From positions 3,100,001 to 3,164,000 of the forward strand of contig CP085629.1 in NCBI GenBank assembly GCA_024704175.1: a stretch of DNA of 64,000 nt, given 5' to 3'. Below the pieces are notes generated by a model. The model worked only from the letters and a program-made list of their open reading frames with translations, was not told the origin of the DNA and did not search any database. This document shows, one piece after another, positions 9,925-18,536 of the stretch. The DNA comes from Paenibacillus sp. P25 (lineage in GTDB: Bacteria > Bacillota > Bacilli > Paenibacillales > NBRC-103111). The translations under genes were made by a program, and so were the position numbers. The first letter of the stretch is position 1. Every line of letters begins with the position of its first letter.

Positions 9925-10476
9925 ATGAGAAGGTTTATCATGGCTATGTCATTGCTGCCTTTATTGGCAGGGTGTAACCAAATAACCGGGAAAAGCGCTG
10001 CTCCTTCCCCGGCCGCGGATCCCAACCGGCAAGTTCAGGTCCAGCAGACAGCGCCGCAGAAGAAGGAAATCAGGGACCCCAAAGCAGTTGCCGACCGGCT
10101 CGAGCAAATCGCTACCAGTGTGCCGAATGTCGAAAGTGCAAACTGCGTCGTATTCGGCAACACCGCGGTGGTTGGAATCAATGTGCCGCCGGGAATGGAC
10201 AGGGCCAAGGTCGGGACCATCAAGCTGTCCGTCGCCGAGGCGCTCAGAAAAGATCCTTACGGCGCGGATGCGCTGGTTACCGCGGACATGGATCTGGCTG
10301 AACGTCTTCGCTTAATGAGACAGAGCATCCAGAGCGGCCGGCCGGTGAACGGGTTCGCCGAGGAAATGGCGGCCATCATCGGCAGGATTGTTCCGCAAAT
10401 GCCGCGGGATGTCAATCCGCCGGATTCCACCGGGCCGGGTGCGGCGCACCCTGGAGGCCATACGGCTCCCCGATGA
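9925..10476 (+). CDS. ylaJ: YhcN/YlaJ family sporulation lipoprotein
   Basis: A 183-residue lipoprotein of the YhcN/YlaJ family, found in spore membranes and linked to germination in Bacillus. The signal peptide MRRFIMAMSLLPLLAGC has lipobox L-L-A-G-C. The domain reads VADRLEQIATSVPNVESANC, VVFGNTAVVGINVP and ADMDLAERLRLMRQ, the typical family pattern. ATG 9925 follows AAAGGACGATGAACG. A sporulation promoter is expected but I cannot define one in 9758-9924, which otherwise shows nothing clear. The frame is intact. Confidence 0.85.
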   Translation: MRRFIMAMSLLPLLAGCNQITGKSAAPSPAADPNRQVQVQQTAPQKKEIRDPKAVADRLEQIATSVPNVESANCVVFGNTAVVGINVPPGMDRAKVGTIKLSVAEALRKDPYGADALVTADMDLAERLRLMRQSIQSGRPVNGFAEEMAAIIGRIVPQMPRDVNPPDSTGPGAAHPGGHTAPR

Positions 10477-10499
10477 AGCCAATCTTCCAGAGAATCAAA

Positions 10500-10537
10500 A
10501 AAGCCTGAGAACTTATAGAGGTTCTAGGCTTTTTTCA
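10500..10537. terminator. Bidirectional terminator between ylaJ and ylaL
   Basis: AAGCCTgAGAAC pairs with GTTCTaGGCTT; A-run before and T6 after make it work on both strands. Its right arm overlaps the last codons of ylaL. Confidence 0.8.
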
Positions 10538-10976
10538 TGGCATGAAAGACCTGCGTGTCCAGCTTGTCGGCGGCACGCTTGTCGTATGTTTTTTCATACT
10601 GGGGCGATGCGAGAATCCGGGCGCCGTAAAACATAGCGTCCTGGACAACGGTGATCCCGATGTCGAAGCACGCCAGCTTAAAAGGAACATCCTCCAGCGC
10701 CTCGGCAGCAGCAACCGCCTCACCGCCAATGGCATGAACGGTCCCTGCACCGATATAGGTGAGAGTTACAAGCGGATTGTTCTTAATGTTCGTTACAATA
10801 CGGGAACGCTGGTCCACTGCAAACCGGATCGTCTTCTCATCCTTGGCATACAGCCAGGAAATAGCATGGATGCCGGGCGCACCGGTTTCGTGATCGATGG
10901 TGCTGAGCAAAGCAAACGATTCCTTCTGCAGCGTGTCGAAGAGTTGTTCCGAAAGAGCTGTGATCGTTTCGGCCAT
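10524..10976 (-). CDS. ylaL: Pyridoxamine 5'-phosphate oxidase-like protein, YlaL-like
   Basis: A 150-residue protein with the split-barrel FMN-binding fold of the PNPOx-like family (FALLSTIDHETGAPGIHAIS, IRFAVDQRSRIVTNIKNNPL, VTLTYIGAGTVHAIGGEA). Such small members often bind flavin or heme; the substrate is unknown. ATG 10976 follows GGAGGGGA at good distance. Its 5' leader carries the tandem hairpin repeats at 10992-11129, so its expression could be affected by them. It keeps the B. subtilis ylaK-ylaL neighbourhood. The frame is intact. Confidence 0.8.
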   Translation of the reverse strand: MAETITALSEQLFDTLQKESFALLSTIDHETGAPGIHAISWLYAKDEKTIRFAVDQRSRIVTNIKNNPLVTLTYIGAGTVHAIGGEAVAAAEALEDVPFKLACFDIGITVVQDAMFYGARILASPQYEKTYDKRAADKLDTQVFHAMKKA

Positions 10977-10991
10977 AGATTCCCCTCCTAC

Positions 10992-11129
10992 AGGCTTTGC
11001 GATAGCAAAGCCACTTCGTAAGCAGAAACTTAAGTTTTGCGGAGCAAAACTGCATCGTAAGGATCAGCTCAGGCTTTGCGATAGCAAAGCCACTTCGTAA
11101 GCAGAAACTTAAGTTTTGCGGAGCAAAAC
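10992..11129. repeat. Two 79-bp direct repeats made of small hairpins
   Basis: Two copies with a period of 79 (10993 to 11072) each hold two short palindromes: GGCTTTGCgataGCAAAGCC and GTTTTGCggaGCAAAAC. Each palindrome is followed within 0-3 bases by C(T/A)TCGTAAG, so the array can be read as four hairpin-plus-tag subunits in the order A, B, A, B. After the second copy a degenerate start of a further copy follows. The rest of 10977-11320 holds no gene. This looks like an interspersed chromosomal repeat; copy number elsewhere is not visible here. Confidence 0.8.
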
Positions 11130-11320
11130 GGCTTCGTAAGCATTGCGGCTCAGGTTCAAGGCTTGGGATGCCTTGTACTATGGTTCCGCCGCATGGAATA
11201 GCGGCTTCCCGCTTGATTCCATTATACCATACCGGAATCATCCCAAGCTACCAACAGTTGTCCCGGACACTCCCTTCCCTTGCAGATATTTTATTTTATC
11301 TCGCCATGTCCCGTTATATG

Positions 11321-11593
11321 TCACTCATTGTATTTCGGGTTGGAATTTATGTCCGCCAGCGGCTGCTCGGCCGATTCGCGGTCGAACATGATCAGTTTGG
11401 CGCCGTCCTCTCCAGTATAGCGAATCCGGTACATCGTCTCGTCCTTGGACACTTGAAACTCCGTAAGACGATGATCTTCGCGCAGAATCACCTCGAAAAA
11501 ATCCGCCGTTTCCGCCGTCGCCTTGTCCTCCGGCCTTGCCTCAGCTACGATGCTGATCTGCAGCCAATTAAAAAGCGCGTCCCGCAGGTTCAT
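11321..11593 (-). CDS. Small hypothetical protein, 90 aa
   Basis: I do not recognise this 90-residue soluble protein (MNLRDALFNWLQISIVAEAR, then EFQVSKDETMYRIRYTGEDG). It may be a small alpha/beta protein that begins with an amphipathic helix. ATG 11593 has GGAGGACTG nine bases upstream, and that site lies inside the last codons of the preceding gene, 7 bases away, so the two are co-expressed. It is not ylaI, ylaM or ylaN by sequence. The frame is intact. Confidence 0.65.
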   Translation of the reverse strand: MNLRDALFNWLQISIVAEARPEDKATAETADFFEVILREDHRLTEFQVSKDETMYRIRYTGEDGAKLIMFDRESAEQPLADINSNPKYNE

Positions 11594-11600
11594 CCGCGAA

Positions 11601-12059
11601 TCAGTCCTCCTTAAGCAAAATCACTTGCCGCCCTTGTGCCAGCCATTCTTTCATGACCCTAAGCCACGGCTGAAACGCTTCGTCAAAATCCGCTTCGGTC
11701 CGCGCCAGCCAGTCCAAGGCTTCCGTGACGCTGGGTATCCGATGAAGGTAGGCCTCGGCGCAATGCGACAAGGACCATAAACCCGCGCCTCCGTCCGGTT
11801 CAGCATCCGGCGGCCTCAAGGTTAAAGCGCTTTCCGAATCCAGCAGGAAAGGAAGCTCCGTAATTCCACAACTTTCGGCGTTCGTCTCATCGCTTAACAG
11901 CGGCCCAGATTTGAACGGCGACAGCGGCCTGGGATGCACAGCTTTCATGGCGCCGATCCAGCGTTCGCCAAGCTCTCCCGGCTCAAGCAGGAACCTCTCC
12001 GCACCGAGGATAGCGTCAGCTCCGTTCCAATGCAGCGGAGTCAACCAATAACGGCTCAT
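11601..12059 (-). CDS. Hypothetical protein, about 152 aa
   Basis: A soluble protein I do not recognise, rich in Trp, Leu and acidic residues (MSRYWLTPLHWNGADAILGA, LDWLARTEADFDEAFQPWLR). ATG 12059 is 5 bases after GGGAGGAAGG; an upstream in-frame start at 12077 is less likely. It lies between ylaH and the 90-residue gene and is translationally linked to the latter. No catalytic motif is visible and the frame is intact. Confidence 0.65.
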   Translation of the reverse strand: MSRYWLTPLHWNGADAILGAERFLLEPGELGERWIGAMKAVHPRPLSPFKSGPLLSDETNAESCGITELPFLLDSESALTLRPPDAEPDGGAGLWSLSHCAEAYLHRIPSVTEALDWLARTEADFDEAFQPWLRVMKEWLAQGRQVILLKED

Positions 12060-12097
12060 TGAATTCCTTCCTCCCATGAACAGTTCACCATGAACGA

Positions 12098-12367
12098 CTA
12101 CTGCTTTCGGTTCGCTCTGTCCTGAACAAAATACCGGATGCGCACGAGGAACATCAAAGCCACAGCGACGGTCAAGCTTGGCACGATGGGAAGACCCGCC
12201 AGCTGGAACAGCATAAGCATTGCAGCACCTACAGCGAGCAGTAAATAAATAATCAAATCTTTTAAAACAGGAAGCTTTTTCACCCGGAATACTTTGTTAT
12301 AAACATAAGTCATTAACACGAAAATGATCACAAACGTCCAAAACGGATGAGCGTGAAACCAATTCAC
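12098..12367 (-). CDS. ylaH: YlaH-like membrane protein
   Basis: An 89-residue protein with three predicted membrane helices (HPFWTFVIIFVLMTYVYNKV, then LIIYLLLAVGAAMLML). Sequence and position next to typA match YlaH of B. subtilis, a small membrane protein of unknown function. The start is GTG 12367, 7 bases after AGGAGGG. It lies downstream of typA beyond a terminator, so it may have its own promoter in 12368-12412 or depend on read-through. Confidence 0.8.
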   Translation of the reverse strand: MNWFHAHPFWTFVIIFVLMTYVYNKVFRVKKLPVLKDLIIYLLLAVGAAMLMLFQLAGLPIVPSLTVAVALMFLVRIRYFVQDRANRKQ

Positions 12368-12411
12368 TCTTTGGCCCTCCTCACACTGGCACGCCAGATT
12401 ATGTATGTAAG

Positions 12412-12438
12412 AAGAAAGCTCTGATCGCTCAGAGCTTT
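12412..12438 (-). terminator. Terminator after typA
   Basis: AAAGCTCTGA and TCAGAGCTTT form a perfect 10-bp stem with loop TCGC, followed on the minus strand by CTTCTT. It lies 19 bases past the typA stop. Confidence 0.8.
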
Positions 12439-12456
12439 CCCATATCCAAACCGTTA

Positions 12457-14313
12457 TTAAGCGTTCGCTTCCGCCATTTTGCGGTGCTTCTCGGCGCGTT
12501 CGCGCTCGTTTTTGTTCAGAATCTTCTTCCGCAGACGGATCGATTTCGGCGTGATTTCGCAGTATTCGTCATCGTTCAGGTACTCGAGAGCTTGCTCCAG
12601 CGAATACAAACGAGGCGTCTTCATCTTGACCGTATCTTCCTTGGTGGCGGAACGGACGTTCGTCAGCTGCTTCTCCTTACAGATGTTGACGATAATGTCG
12701 TTATCGCGCGTATGCTCGCCCACGATCATGCCTTCGTATACCTCGGTACCCGGCTCAACGAAGAGTGTACCCCGGTCTTCTACGGACAAAATCCCGTAGA
12801 GCGTCGAAGTACCCGTCTCGCTAGATACCAGCACACCCTCATGACGACCGCCTACATTGCTGCCGGCATAAGGCCCGTAGCTGTCGAAGGCATGGTTCAA
12901 AATCCCGTATCCGCGCGTCAGCGTCAGGAAGTAGGTGCGGTATCCGATCAGCCCCCGCGCCGGAATCAGGAACTCCAGCCGCACGTTGCCGTTGCCGTTG
13001 TTGATCATGTTGACCATCTCGGCTTTGCGCGTGCCGAGGCTTTCCATGACGGCACCCATGCTGTCTTCCGGCACGTCGATCAGGAGACGTTCGATCGGCT
13101 CCATCTTCTGGCCGTCGATCTCTTTAATAATAACCTCCGGCTTGGATACCTGGAGCTCGAAGCCTTCACGACGCATATTCTCGATCAGAATGCCGAGATG
13201 CAGCTCACCGCGTCCGGATACGATAAAGGCATCCGGGCTGTCGGTTTCGTCTACGCGCAGGCTGACGTCGGTTTCCAGCTCCTTGAACAAACGCTCGCGA
13301 AGCTTGCGTGACGTAACCCACTTGCCTTCCCGTCCTGCAAAAGGACTGTTGTTCACAAGGAACGTCATTTGCAGCGTAGGCTCATCAATCTTCAGCACGG
13401 GCAGGGCTTCCGGATGGGCCGGATCGGCGATCGTCTCCCCGATATTGATGTCCTTGATCCCTGCGATCGCGATAATGTCCCCGGCCCCGGCTTCTTCGAC
13501 TTCAATCCGCTTCAGCCCTTGGAAGCCGAACAGCTTCTCAACGCGGGCCTGCTTCGTTTGGCCTTCGCGGTTGATAACCGCAATCGCCTGGCCTTGGCGC
13601 ACCTTGCCCCGATTCACGCGGCCGATAGCGATACGGCCCAGATATTCGTTAAAGTCCATCAGCGTCACAAGGAACTGCAGAGGCTCATCCACGCTTTCCG
13701 TAGGTGCAGGAATATGGCTCACAATCGTGTCGTAGAGCGCCTGCATGTTGTTGTCCTGCTTCTCGGGGTCCGAATCCATGCTGGAAGTCCCCATCAAAGC
13801 CGAAGCATACACGACCGGGAAATCCAGCTGGTCGTCGTTCGCGCCAAGCTCGATGAACAGGTCCAGCACTTCGTCCACCACTTCCGCCGGGCGGGCGTTC
13901 GGACGGTCGATCTTATTGACGACGACAATCGGCGTAAGGTTCTGCTCGAGTGCTTTGCGAAGCACGAATTTCGTCTGCGGCATCGTACCTTCGAAGGCGT
14001 CGACAACCAGCAGCACGCCGTCGACCATTTTCATAATCCGCTCCACTTCGCCGCCGAAATCGGCGTGGCCCGGAGTATCCACGATATTAATCAGGAAATC
14101 TTTGTATTTGATGGCCGTATTCTTAGCCAGAATGGTAATCCCGCGTTCGCGCTCCAGATCATTGGAGTCCATGGCCCGTTCCTGAACGGCTTCATTCTCG
14201 CGGAATGTGCCGGATTGCTGAAGCGACTTATCAACCAATGTGGTTTTACCGTGGTCGACGTGGGCAATAATGGCGATATTGCGAATTTTGTCTCTTGTAT
14301 GCATATAAGTCAC
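12457..14313 (-). CDS. typA: Ribosome-associated GTPase TypA/BipA
   Basis: A translational GTPase of 618 residues, the usual BipA length, acting on the ribosome during stress and 50S assembly. G motifs are [12 protein letters not shown] near residue 18, [12 protein letters not shown] near 76 and [10 protein letters not shown] near 130. EF-G-like domains and the BipA-specific C-terminal domain ([20 protein letters not shown]) follow. GTG 14313 is 5 bases after AGAGG; the internal ATG 14304 would place the site too far upstream. It has a promoter and a 5'-end hairpin of its own. The frame is intact. Confidence 0.95.
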   Translation of the reverse strand: MTYMHTRDKIRNIAIIAHVDHGKTTLVDKSLQQSGTFRENEAVQERAMDSNDLERERGITILAKNTAIKYKDFLINIVDTPGHADFGGEVERIMKMVDGVLLVVDAFEGTMPQTKFVLRKALEQNLTPIVVVNKIDRPNARPAEVVDEVLDLFIELGANDDQLDFPVVYASALMGTSSMDSDPEKQDNNMQALYDTIVSHIPAPTESVDEPLQFLVTLMDFNEYLGRIAIGRVNRGKVRQGQAIAVINREGQTKQARVEKLFGFQGLKRIEVEEAGAGDIIAIAGIKDINIGETIADPAHPEALPVLKIDEPTLQMTFLVNNSPFAGREGKWVTSRKLRERLFKELETDVSLRVDETDSPDAFIVSGRGELHLGILIENMRREGFELQVSKPEVIIKEIDGQKMEPIERLLIDVPEDSMGAVMESLGTRKAEMVNMINNGNGNVRLEFLIPARGLIGYRTYFLTLTRGYGILNHAFDSYGPYAGSNVGGRHEGVLVSSETGTSTLYGILSVEDRGTLFVEPGTEVYEGMIVGEHTRDNDIIVNICKEKQLTNVRSATKEDTVKMKTPRLYSLEQALEYLNDDEYCEITPKSIRLRKKILNKNERERAEKHRKMAEANA

Positions 14314-14367
14314 TTGATCCTCTCAAAGAAATTGGCTTGGTGGCGCTTTCTAAGCCTGTTCATAAAA

Positions 14368-14396
14368 GTAGCGTCGGACGTAAGCGCCGACGCTAC
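14368..14396 (-). other. Leader hairpin before typA
   Basis: GTAGCGTCGG and CCGACGCTAC form a perfect 10-bp stem, followed on the minus strand by TTTTATG. It can end transcription from terC, but it also lies just downstream of the typA promoter and so begins only a few bases from the predicted typA transcript start. Confidence 0.7.
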
Positions 14397-14408
14397 AATT
14401 CAAAGCTC

Positions 14409-14437
14409 ATTATATAGCGAAATGGACGGAAATGCAA
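14409..14437 (-). promoter_or_regulatory. Sigma-A promoter of typA
   Basis: On the minus strand TTGCAT (14437-14432), a 17-base spacer, and TATAAT (14414-14409). It lies between terC and typA, about 95 bases before the typA start. Confidence 0.65.
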
Positions 14438-14472
14438 GAAAAAGCACAAGATTTACACGATATTTACAAGTT

Positions 14473-15135
14473 TCACGTATGCTTCGGCCGGAAAACAAAT
14501 TTTTTAAGCAAACCCGCAGCAATGACAACGACCGTCGTGATGACCGGGATAATTCCGTGCGGCGTATCTCCAAGCAATTGTTCATATAACCTCGTATCGG
14601 AGATAAACATCTCGCCCGCCGTATATCCCAAAATCCCCGCGCCCAAATATACGAAAATCGGGAATTTCTTCAGCAATTTCATCACCAGTGTGCTGCCCCA
14701 AATGATGATCGGCACGCTGAGCCCGATACCTAGAATGATCACCGCAATATCTCCCTGCGCTTTGGCCGCAATCGCCAGCACATTATCCAGGCTCATGACG
14801 AAATCGGCCACGATGATCGTCCAAATCGCCTTCCCCAGCGTCGTCGCTTCCTTTACTCCCGTATGGTCCTCATCGTCGATCAGAAGCTTGATCGCAATCC
14901 AGAGGAGCAGCAGGGAACCGAGCGCCTGAATGAAAGGAATCCGCAGCACATAGACGGCGATGATCGTAAGGACGACCCGCGGCCCGATCGCTCCGAAGGC
15001 CCCCCACCACACCGCCTGCTTTCGCTGCTCAGCCGGCAAATTTTTACTCGCCAGAGCTATAACCACCGCATTATCGCCGCTAAGCACGACGTTGATGAGC
15101 ATAATTTCCAAAAAAAGTACGAACCAATCCCACAT
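14473..15135 (-). CDS. TerC family integral membrane protein (YjbE-like)
   Basis: A 220-residue protein with about seven membrane helices. The acidic signature LSGDNAVVIALASKNLP near residue 18 and VADFVMSLDNVLAIAAKAQG near 120 define the TerC family. Bacillus relatives (YceF, YkoY, YjbE) are linked to manganese export and metallation of secreted enzymes; a metal-export role is therefore likely but not shown here. ATG 15135 follows GGAGGGTTTACCGG. No yybP-ykoY riboswitch is visible in the 96 bases upstream. The frame is intact. Confidence 0.85.
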   Translation of the reverse strand: MWDWFVLFLEIMLINVVLSGDNAVVIALASKNLPAEQRKQAVWWGAFGAIGPRVVLTIIAVYVLRIPFIQALGSLLLLWIAIKLLIDDEDHTGVKEATTLGKAIWTIIVADFVMSLDNVLAIAAKAQGDIAVIILGIGLSVPIIIWGSTLVMKLLKKFPIFVYLGAGILGYTAGEMFISDTRLYEQLLGDTPHGIIPVITTVVVIAAGLLKKFVFRPKHT

Positions 15136-15231
15136 CCGGTAAACCCTCCATCCGAAAAACTGAAACGTTCAGGCGAAGCACCTAAAGTAGATATTACGAA
15201 AATAACGCAGGACAGGTTTCAAAAATTTTCT

Positions 15232-16440
15232 TTAGAAGAAGCCCGATAATTCGTCCTGAGCCGGGACCCTCCCGTTGACTACCAAGGTTTCCGTCTTGCG
15301 TACCGCTTCGTCCAGCGCCTCCTCAAGCCACGGCATATGGGCTTCAATCCCATGAAGCACCTTCAGATTGGGATTCGTGCTCGGGCTGGGAGGAAGAAAC
15401 AGCGTGCAGCAATCCTCGTAAGGCAATATGGAAAGCTCGTAGGTTCCAATAGATCCGGCAATACGAATGATTTCCTGCTTCTCCATGCACACCAGCGGCC
15501 GAATGAGCGGCAAATGCACCGCACTGCCGATCGCATGCATGCTCGGAAGCGTCTGGCTCGCCACTTGGCCGAGACTTTCCCCTGTTACGATGGCTCCGGC
15601 TCCTCTGGCTTCCGCAAGCTTCTCGGTAATCCGCATCATCGAACGCCGAAGCAGCGTAATCAGCAGATTGTCACGGTACACCTCATGAATCTTGGTCTGC
15701 ACTTCCGTGAACGGAACCATGTGCAGCTTGATTGGACCCGCGTAGGTGCTTAACCGGGCCAGCAAATCCCGCACCTTCTGCTGCGAGCGTTCGCTTGTAA
15801 AGGGGTAGCTGTGAAAATGCACCGCTTCCAGTTCCAAGCCTTGACGCATGGCAAGATAACCGGCCACAGGACTGTCAATGCCGCCCGAGAGCATTAGCGG
15901 CGCTTTCCCGTTGGTACCATATGGAAACCCGCCGGCCCCTTGCTCTACTTGGGAATAAAGAAGCGCCCGCTCTTCCCGCAGCTCGATCCGGAGCTCCGTA
16001 TCCGGTTTATGTACATCCACCTTCAGTCCGGGAAACGCCCGCAGCACCTCGCCGCCGAGCATCCGGTTCATTTCCTGCGAATCATAGGGAAAGCTTTTAT
16101 TCGCCCGTCTTACGTTCACTTTAAAGGTGGCGGGCGCTGGGGAAATGGTCCGCATGACCTTCACGGCCATCGTTTTCAATAGCTCCGTATCCAGAGAGCA
16201 GGTGAAGACGGGACTGAAGGAGGACAGCCCGAAAATTTTTTTCAGCGGCTCGGCCGCCCGGTCATACTCGATTCCGTTCAAATCCACGATGATCCGCCCG
16301 AATTCTTTGTGGTAATTTATCCGCCCGAGCGGCCTCAGAGCACGCTTTACTTGATTCAGCACGCTGTTCTCAAAACGGCTCCGGTTGCGTCCTTTGAGCG
16401 TCAGCTCACCGAAGCGGAGAACGATCAGTTCCGGTTTCAT
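15232..16440 (-). CDS. thiI: tRNA 4-thiouridine synthase ThiI
   Basis: Transfers sulfur to uridine 8 of tRNA using ATP and a persulfide donor. The 402-residue length fits the Gram-positive form without a rhodanese domain. An N-terminal ferredoxin-like and THUMP region (LIVLRFGELTLKGRNRSRFE) is followed by the PP-loop LSGGIDSPVAGYLAMRQG near residue 182 and the conserved CCTLF region near the end. ATG 16440 lies 4 bases past the stop of the cysteine desulfurase gene, with GGAGG in its last codons, so the two are coupled, as nifZ-thiI in B. subtilis. The frame is intact. Confidence 0.95.
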   Translation of the reverse strand: MKPELIVLRFGELTLKGRNRSRFENSVLNQVKRALRPLGRINYHKEFGRIIVDLNGIEYDRAAEPLKKIFGLSSFSPVFTCSLDTELLKTMAVKVMRTISPAPATFKVNVRRANKSFPYDSQEMNRMLGGEVLRAFPGLKVDVHKPDTELRIELREERALLYSQVEQGAGGFPYGTNGKAPLMLSGGIDSPVAGYLAMRQGLELEAVHFHSYPFTSERSQQKVRDLLARLSTYAGPIKLHMVPFTEVQTKIHEVYRDNLLITLLRRSMMRITEKLAEARGAGAIVTGESLGQVASQTLPSMHAIGSAVHLPLIRPLVCMEKQEIIRIAGSIGTYELSILPYEDCCTLFLPPSPSTNPNLKVLHGIEAHMPWLEEALDEAVRKTETLVVNGRVPAQDELSGFF

Positions 16441-16444
16441 GCGG

Positions 16445-17604
16445 TTACCTCCATCCCTTCAGTTCCGCTGCATTCGGCTTTAGCGCCGCCACTGCCTCTT
16501 GCAGCGCTTGACAGAGCAGCTCGGCATCCTCCGGCGTCTGCTGCAGCGTATAACTGATACGGATGCCGCTTGCCGCCACCGGCGACCCCAAAGCCAGCAT
16601 CACCCGGCTGGGCTTGTCCGCTCCCGAAGAGCAGGCCGAGCGGGTGGATACGCAGACCCCTCGTTGTTCTAAAGCATGCACGAGAACCTCCGACTTCATA
16701 CCGGGGAATGAAAAATACACGATATGCGGGGCCATATCCTCAGCCCGCTCCGAGCCGATCAGGACCAATTCCGGCATCGAATGGATGCAGTCTACGATGC
16801 GGCGGCGGAGGGCGGCCGTATGCTCTGCAAACTGCGCCTGCCGCTCCACCGCCTTTCGCACAGCTTTGGCCATCCCGACGATAGCCGGCACATTCTCCGT
16901 CCCGGAGCGCAGACCCCGTTCCTGTCCTCCCCCATACAACATCGGCTCCGGCTCCACGCCTTTGCGGCAGTAAAGGAACCCGGCTCCTTTCGGACCGTGA
17001 AGCTTATGCGCGGAGCAGGAAATCAGATCGATGCCAAGCGAGGAAGGGACAACAGGCAACTTGCCGATTCCTTGCACGGCGTCCACATGAAACAGGACTT
17101 TCGGATACGCCCTCAGAACCTCTCCGATCTCGGCGATCGGCTGAACCCGTCCCATTTCATTGTTCACCTGCATGATGCTGACCAGAATCGTTTCGTCCGT
17201 TAACGCATCCTTCAACGCTTCCACCGAAACTTGCCCCGTCCGGTCCACGGGAAGGTAGGTTACGCGAAAGCCCTCCTCTTCCAGCTTCCGGAACGTTTCA
17301 TAAACGGAGGCATGCTCGATGGCGGAGGTAATCAAATGCCTCCCCGGTTCCGGTAGCGCACCGCCGTGCCTCGGATCGCGAGATTATTGCTTTCCGTCCC
17401 CCCCGAAGTAAACCGGATTTCTTCGGGTCTGCATCCAAGCGCAGCCGCAATGGTTTCCCGGGCCCGGCGCACCAGCTGTTCGGCTTCGATACCGATCCGG
17501 TGCAGGGACGAGGGATTGCCGTAAAACCGGCGCATGACTTCCGTCATCGTTCCGATAACCTCTTCATCCATCGGCGTCGTAGCCGCATTATCCATGTAAA
17601 GCAT
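16445..17604 (-). CDS. nifZ: Cysteine desulfurase, NifZ-type (frameshifted)
   Basis: PLP enzyme that takes sulfur from cysteine and hands it to ThiI. The N-terminus MLYMDNAATTPMDEEVIG and TSGGTESNNLAIRG, the PLP lysine motif ISCSAHKLHGPKGAGFLYCR, and the short loop with the active Cys in RSACSSG are all present. The frame breaks at the C4 run 17342-17345; one more C joins RYRNRG to RHLITSAIEHASVYETF. About 386 residues after repair, normal for the class. Tight spacing to thiI indicates a dedicated pair, separate from SufS. Confidence 0.9.
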
Positions 17605-17638
17605 AGCATTCGTCCTTCCTTTCCCGTTACGAAAACAA

Positions 17639-17676
17639 GACCAACGCCAAGCCTCCGCGGAAGCTTAACATTGGTC
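17639..17676 (-). terminator. Terminator after the transglycosylase gene
   Basis: GACCAAtgttAAGC... and its partner ...GCTTggcgTTGGTC form a long imperfect stem, followed on the minus strand by TTGTTTT. It separates the transglycosylase gene from nifZ. Confidence 0.65.
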
Positions 17677-17690
17677 CTCTTATGATGTGA

Positions 17691-18374
17691 TTAAGCCTCA
17701 TATTGTGTCTTCAGCCTCAGCACTTTTCCCACGTACTGCTGCGTTTCCTCGGGCAGCAAATGAAGCTTGGCTTGCAGGTCGGCATCATTGCCGATCCCAA
17801 GCCGGGCGAGTCGGGCGGGGCCGCCGTTATATGCCGCGAGGGCCATTGCCTCGCTCCCGCCGTACATCGCGAGGAGCCGGGATAAATAACGGGTGCCGCC
17901 TTCAATATTTTGGGCAGGGTCGAACGGATCCGTTACGCCCATCCCTTCGCCGGTAGAATCCATCAGCTGCATTAAGCCTTTGGCTCCCGCAGAGGATACC
18001 GCCTTGGGATTAAAGGACGATTCCGCATGAATGACCGCTTTCACTAAGCTGGAATCAATCCCGAACCGGCGGCTCGCCGCCTGAATCAGAGGCTCGAACC
18101 GGGAAGGCTCTGCGGCGGTAAGCTCTTCGTTCGACGGCGATAAGACATAATTCGAATGGAGCGCCGAAGGCTTGGCGACCGGGTGACTTTTCGAAATCCC
18201 GGTTCCTTGCGCCGGATTGTTCGAAAGCATATCCTGCTTCGCCATCAGCTCATTCAGCAACTCGGCAAACATACCGTCATCGTCACCGGCCGTACCGTTC
18301 GAAGATAAAATACCCGTCTTGTTCCATACCTGCAGCTGCAGCAGTTCTTTTACCGTTCGCGGATCAATGCTCAT
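17691..18374 (-). CDS. Lytic transglycosylase domain protein (CwlQ/YjbJ-like)
   Basis: A 227-residue protein with a C-terminal SLT (goose-type lysozyme-like) domain: catalytic Glu in AVIHAESSFNPKAVSSAGAK, then GLMQLMDSTGEGMGV, NIEGGTRYLSRLLAMYGG and ALAAYNGGPARL. It cleaves peptidoglycan glycan strands; B. subtilis CwlQ is the closest known type. ATG 18374 follows AGGAGCC at a long 13-base spacing; the upstream in-frame start at 18506 adds a non-homologous stretch. No signal peptide is visible from 18374, as for CwlQ. It is preceded by possible promoter sequence around 18380-18450. The frame is intact. Confidence 0.8.
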   Translation of the reverse strand: MSIDPRTVKELLQLQVWNKTGILSSNGTAGDDDGMFAELLNELMAKQDMLSNNPAQGTGISKSHPVAKPSALHSNYVLSPSNEELTAAEPSRFEPLIQAASRRFGIDSSLVKAVIHAESSFNPKAVSSAGAKGLMQLMDSTGEGMGVTDPFDPAQNIEGGTRYLSRLLAMYGGSEAMALAAYNGGPARLARLGIGNDADLQAKLHLLPEETQQYVGKVLRLKTQYEA

Positions 18375-18507
18375 GAAGTCGATCTGGCTCCTAACTGTAT
18401 GTAGAATCAGGCCATAATAAATCCGGCATGTCAAAAAGCTCCAGATTCTATTGTACACTGTTTTGGTTAGGACAGCCACCCCGATGGCAAGAAAATTTTC
18501 GCGCAAA

Positions 18508-18525
18508 ACAGGCCCGAAGGCCTGT
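18508..18525 (-). terminator. Terminator after small membrane protein gene
   Basis: ACAGGCC and GGCCTGT form a 7-bp stem closed by CGAA (TTCG on the minus strand) and followed there by TTTG. It lies 11 bases past the stop at 18537. Confidence 0.6.
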
Positions 18526-18536
18526 CCTGCACTGAC

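Noticed and set aside
10897..11241. Short coding frames across the tandem hairpin repeats
   Set aside because: Their sequence is only the translated palindromes (CDSKATS-like repeats), with no ribosome site.
12479..14589. Long plus-strand open frames opposite typA, including one of about 400 residues
   Set aside because: They mirror typA in the antisense strand, a known effect of GC-rich codon use; no ribosome site or homology.
15136..15231. yybP-ykoY manganese riboswitch before the TerC gene
   Set aside because: No GGGGAGUA-type conserved loops are visible in the short upstream region.
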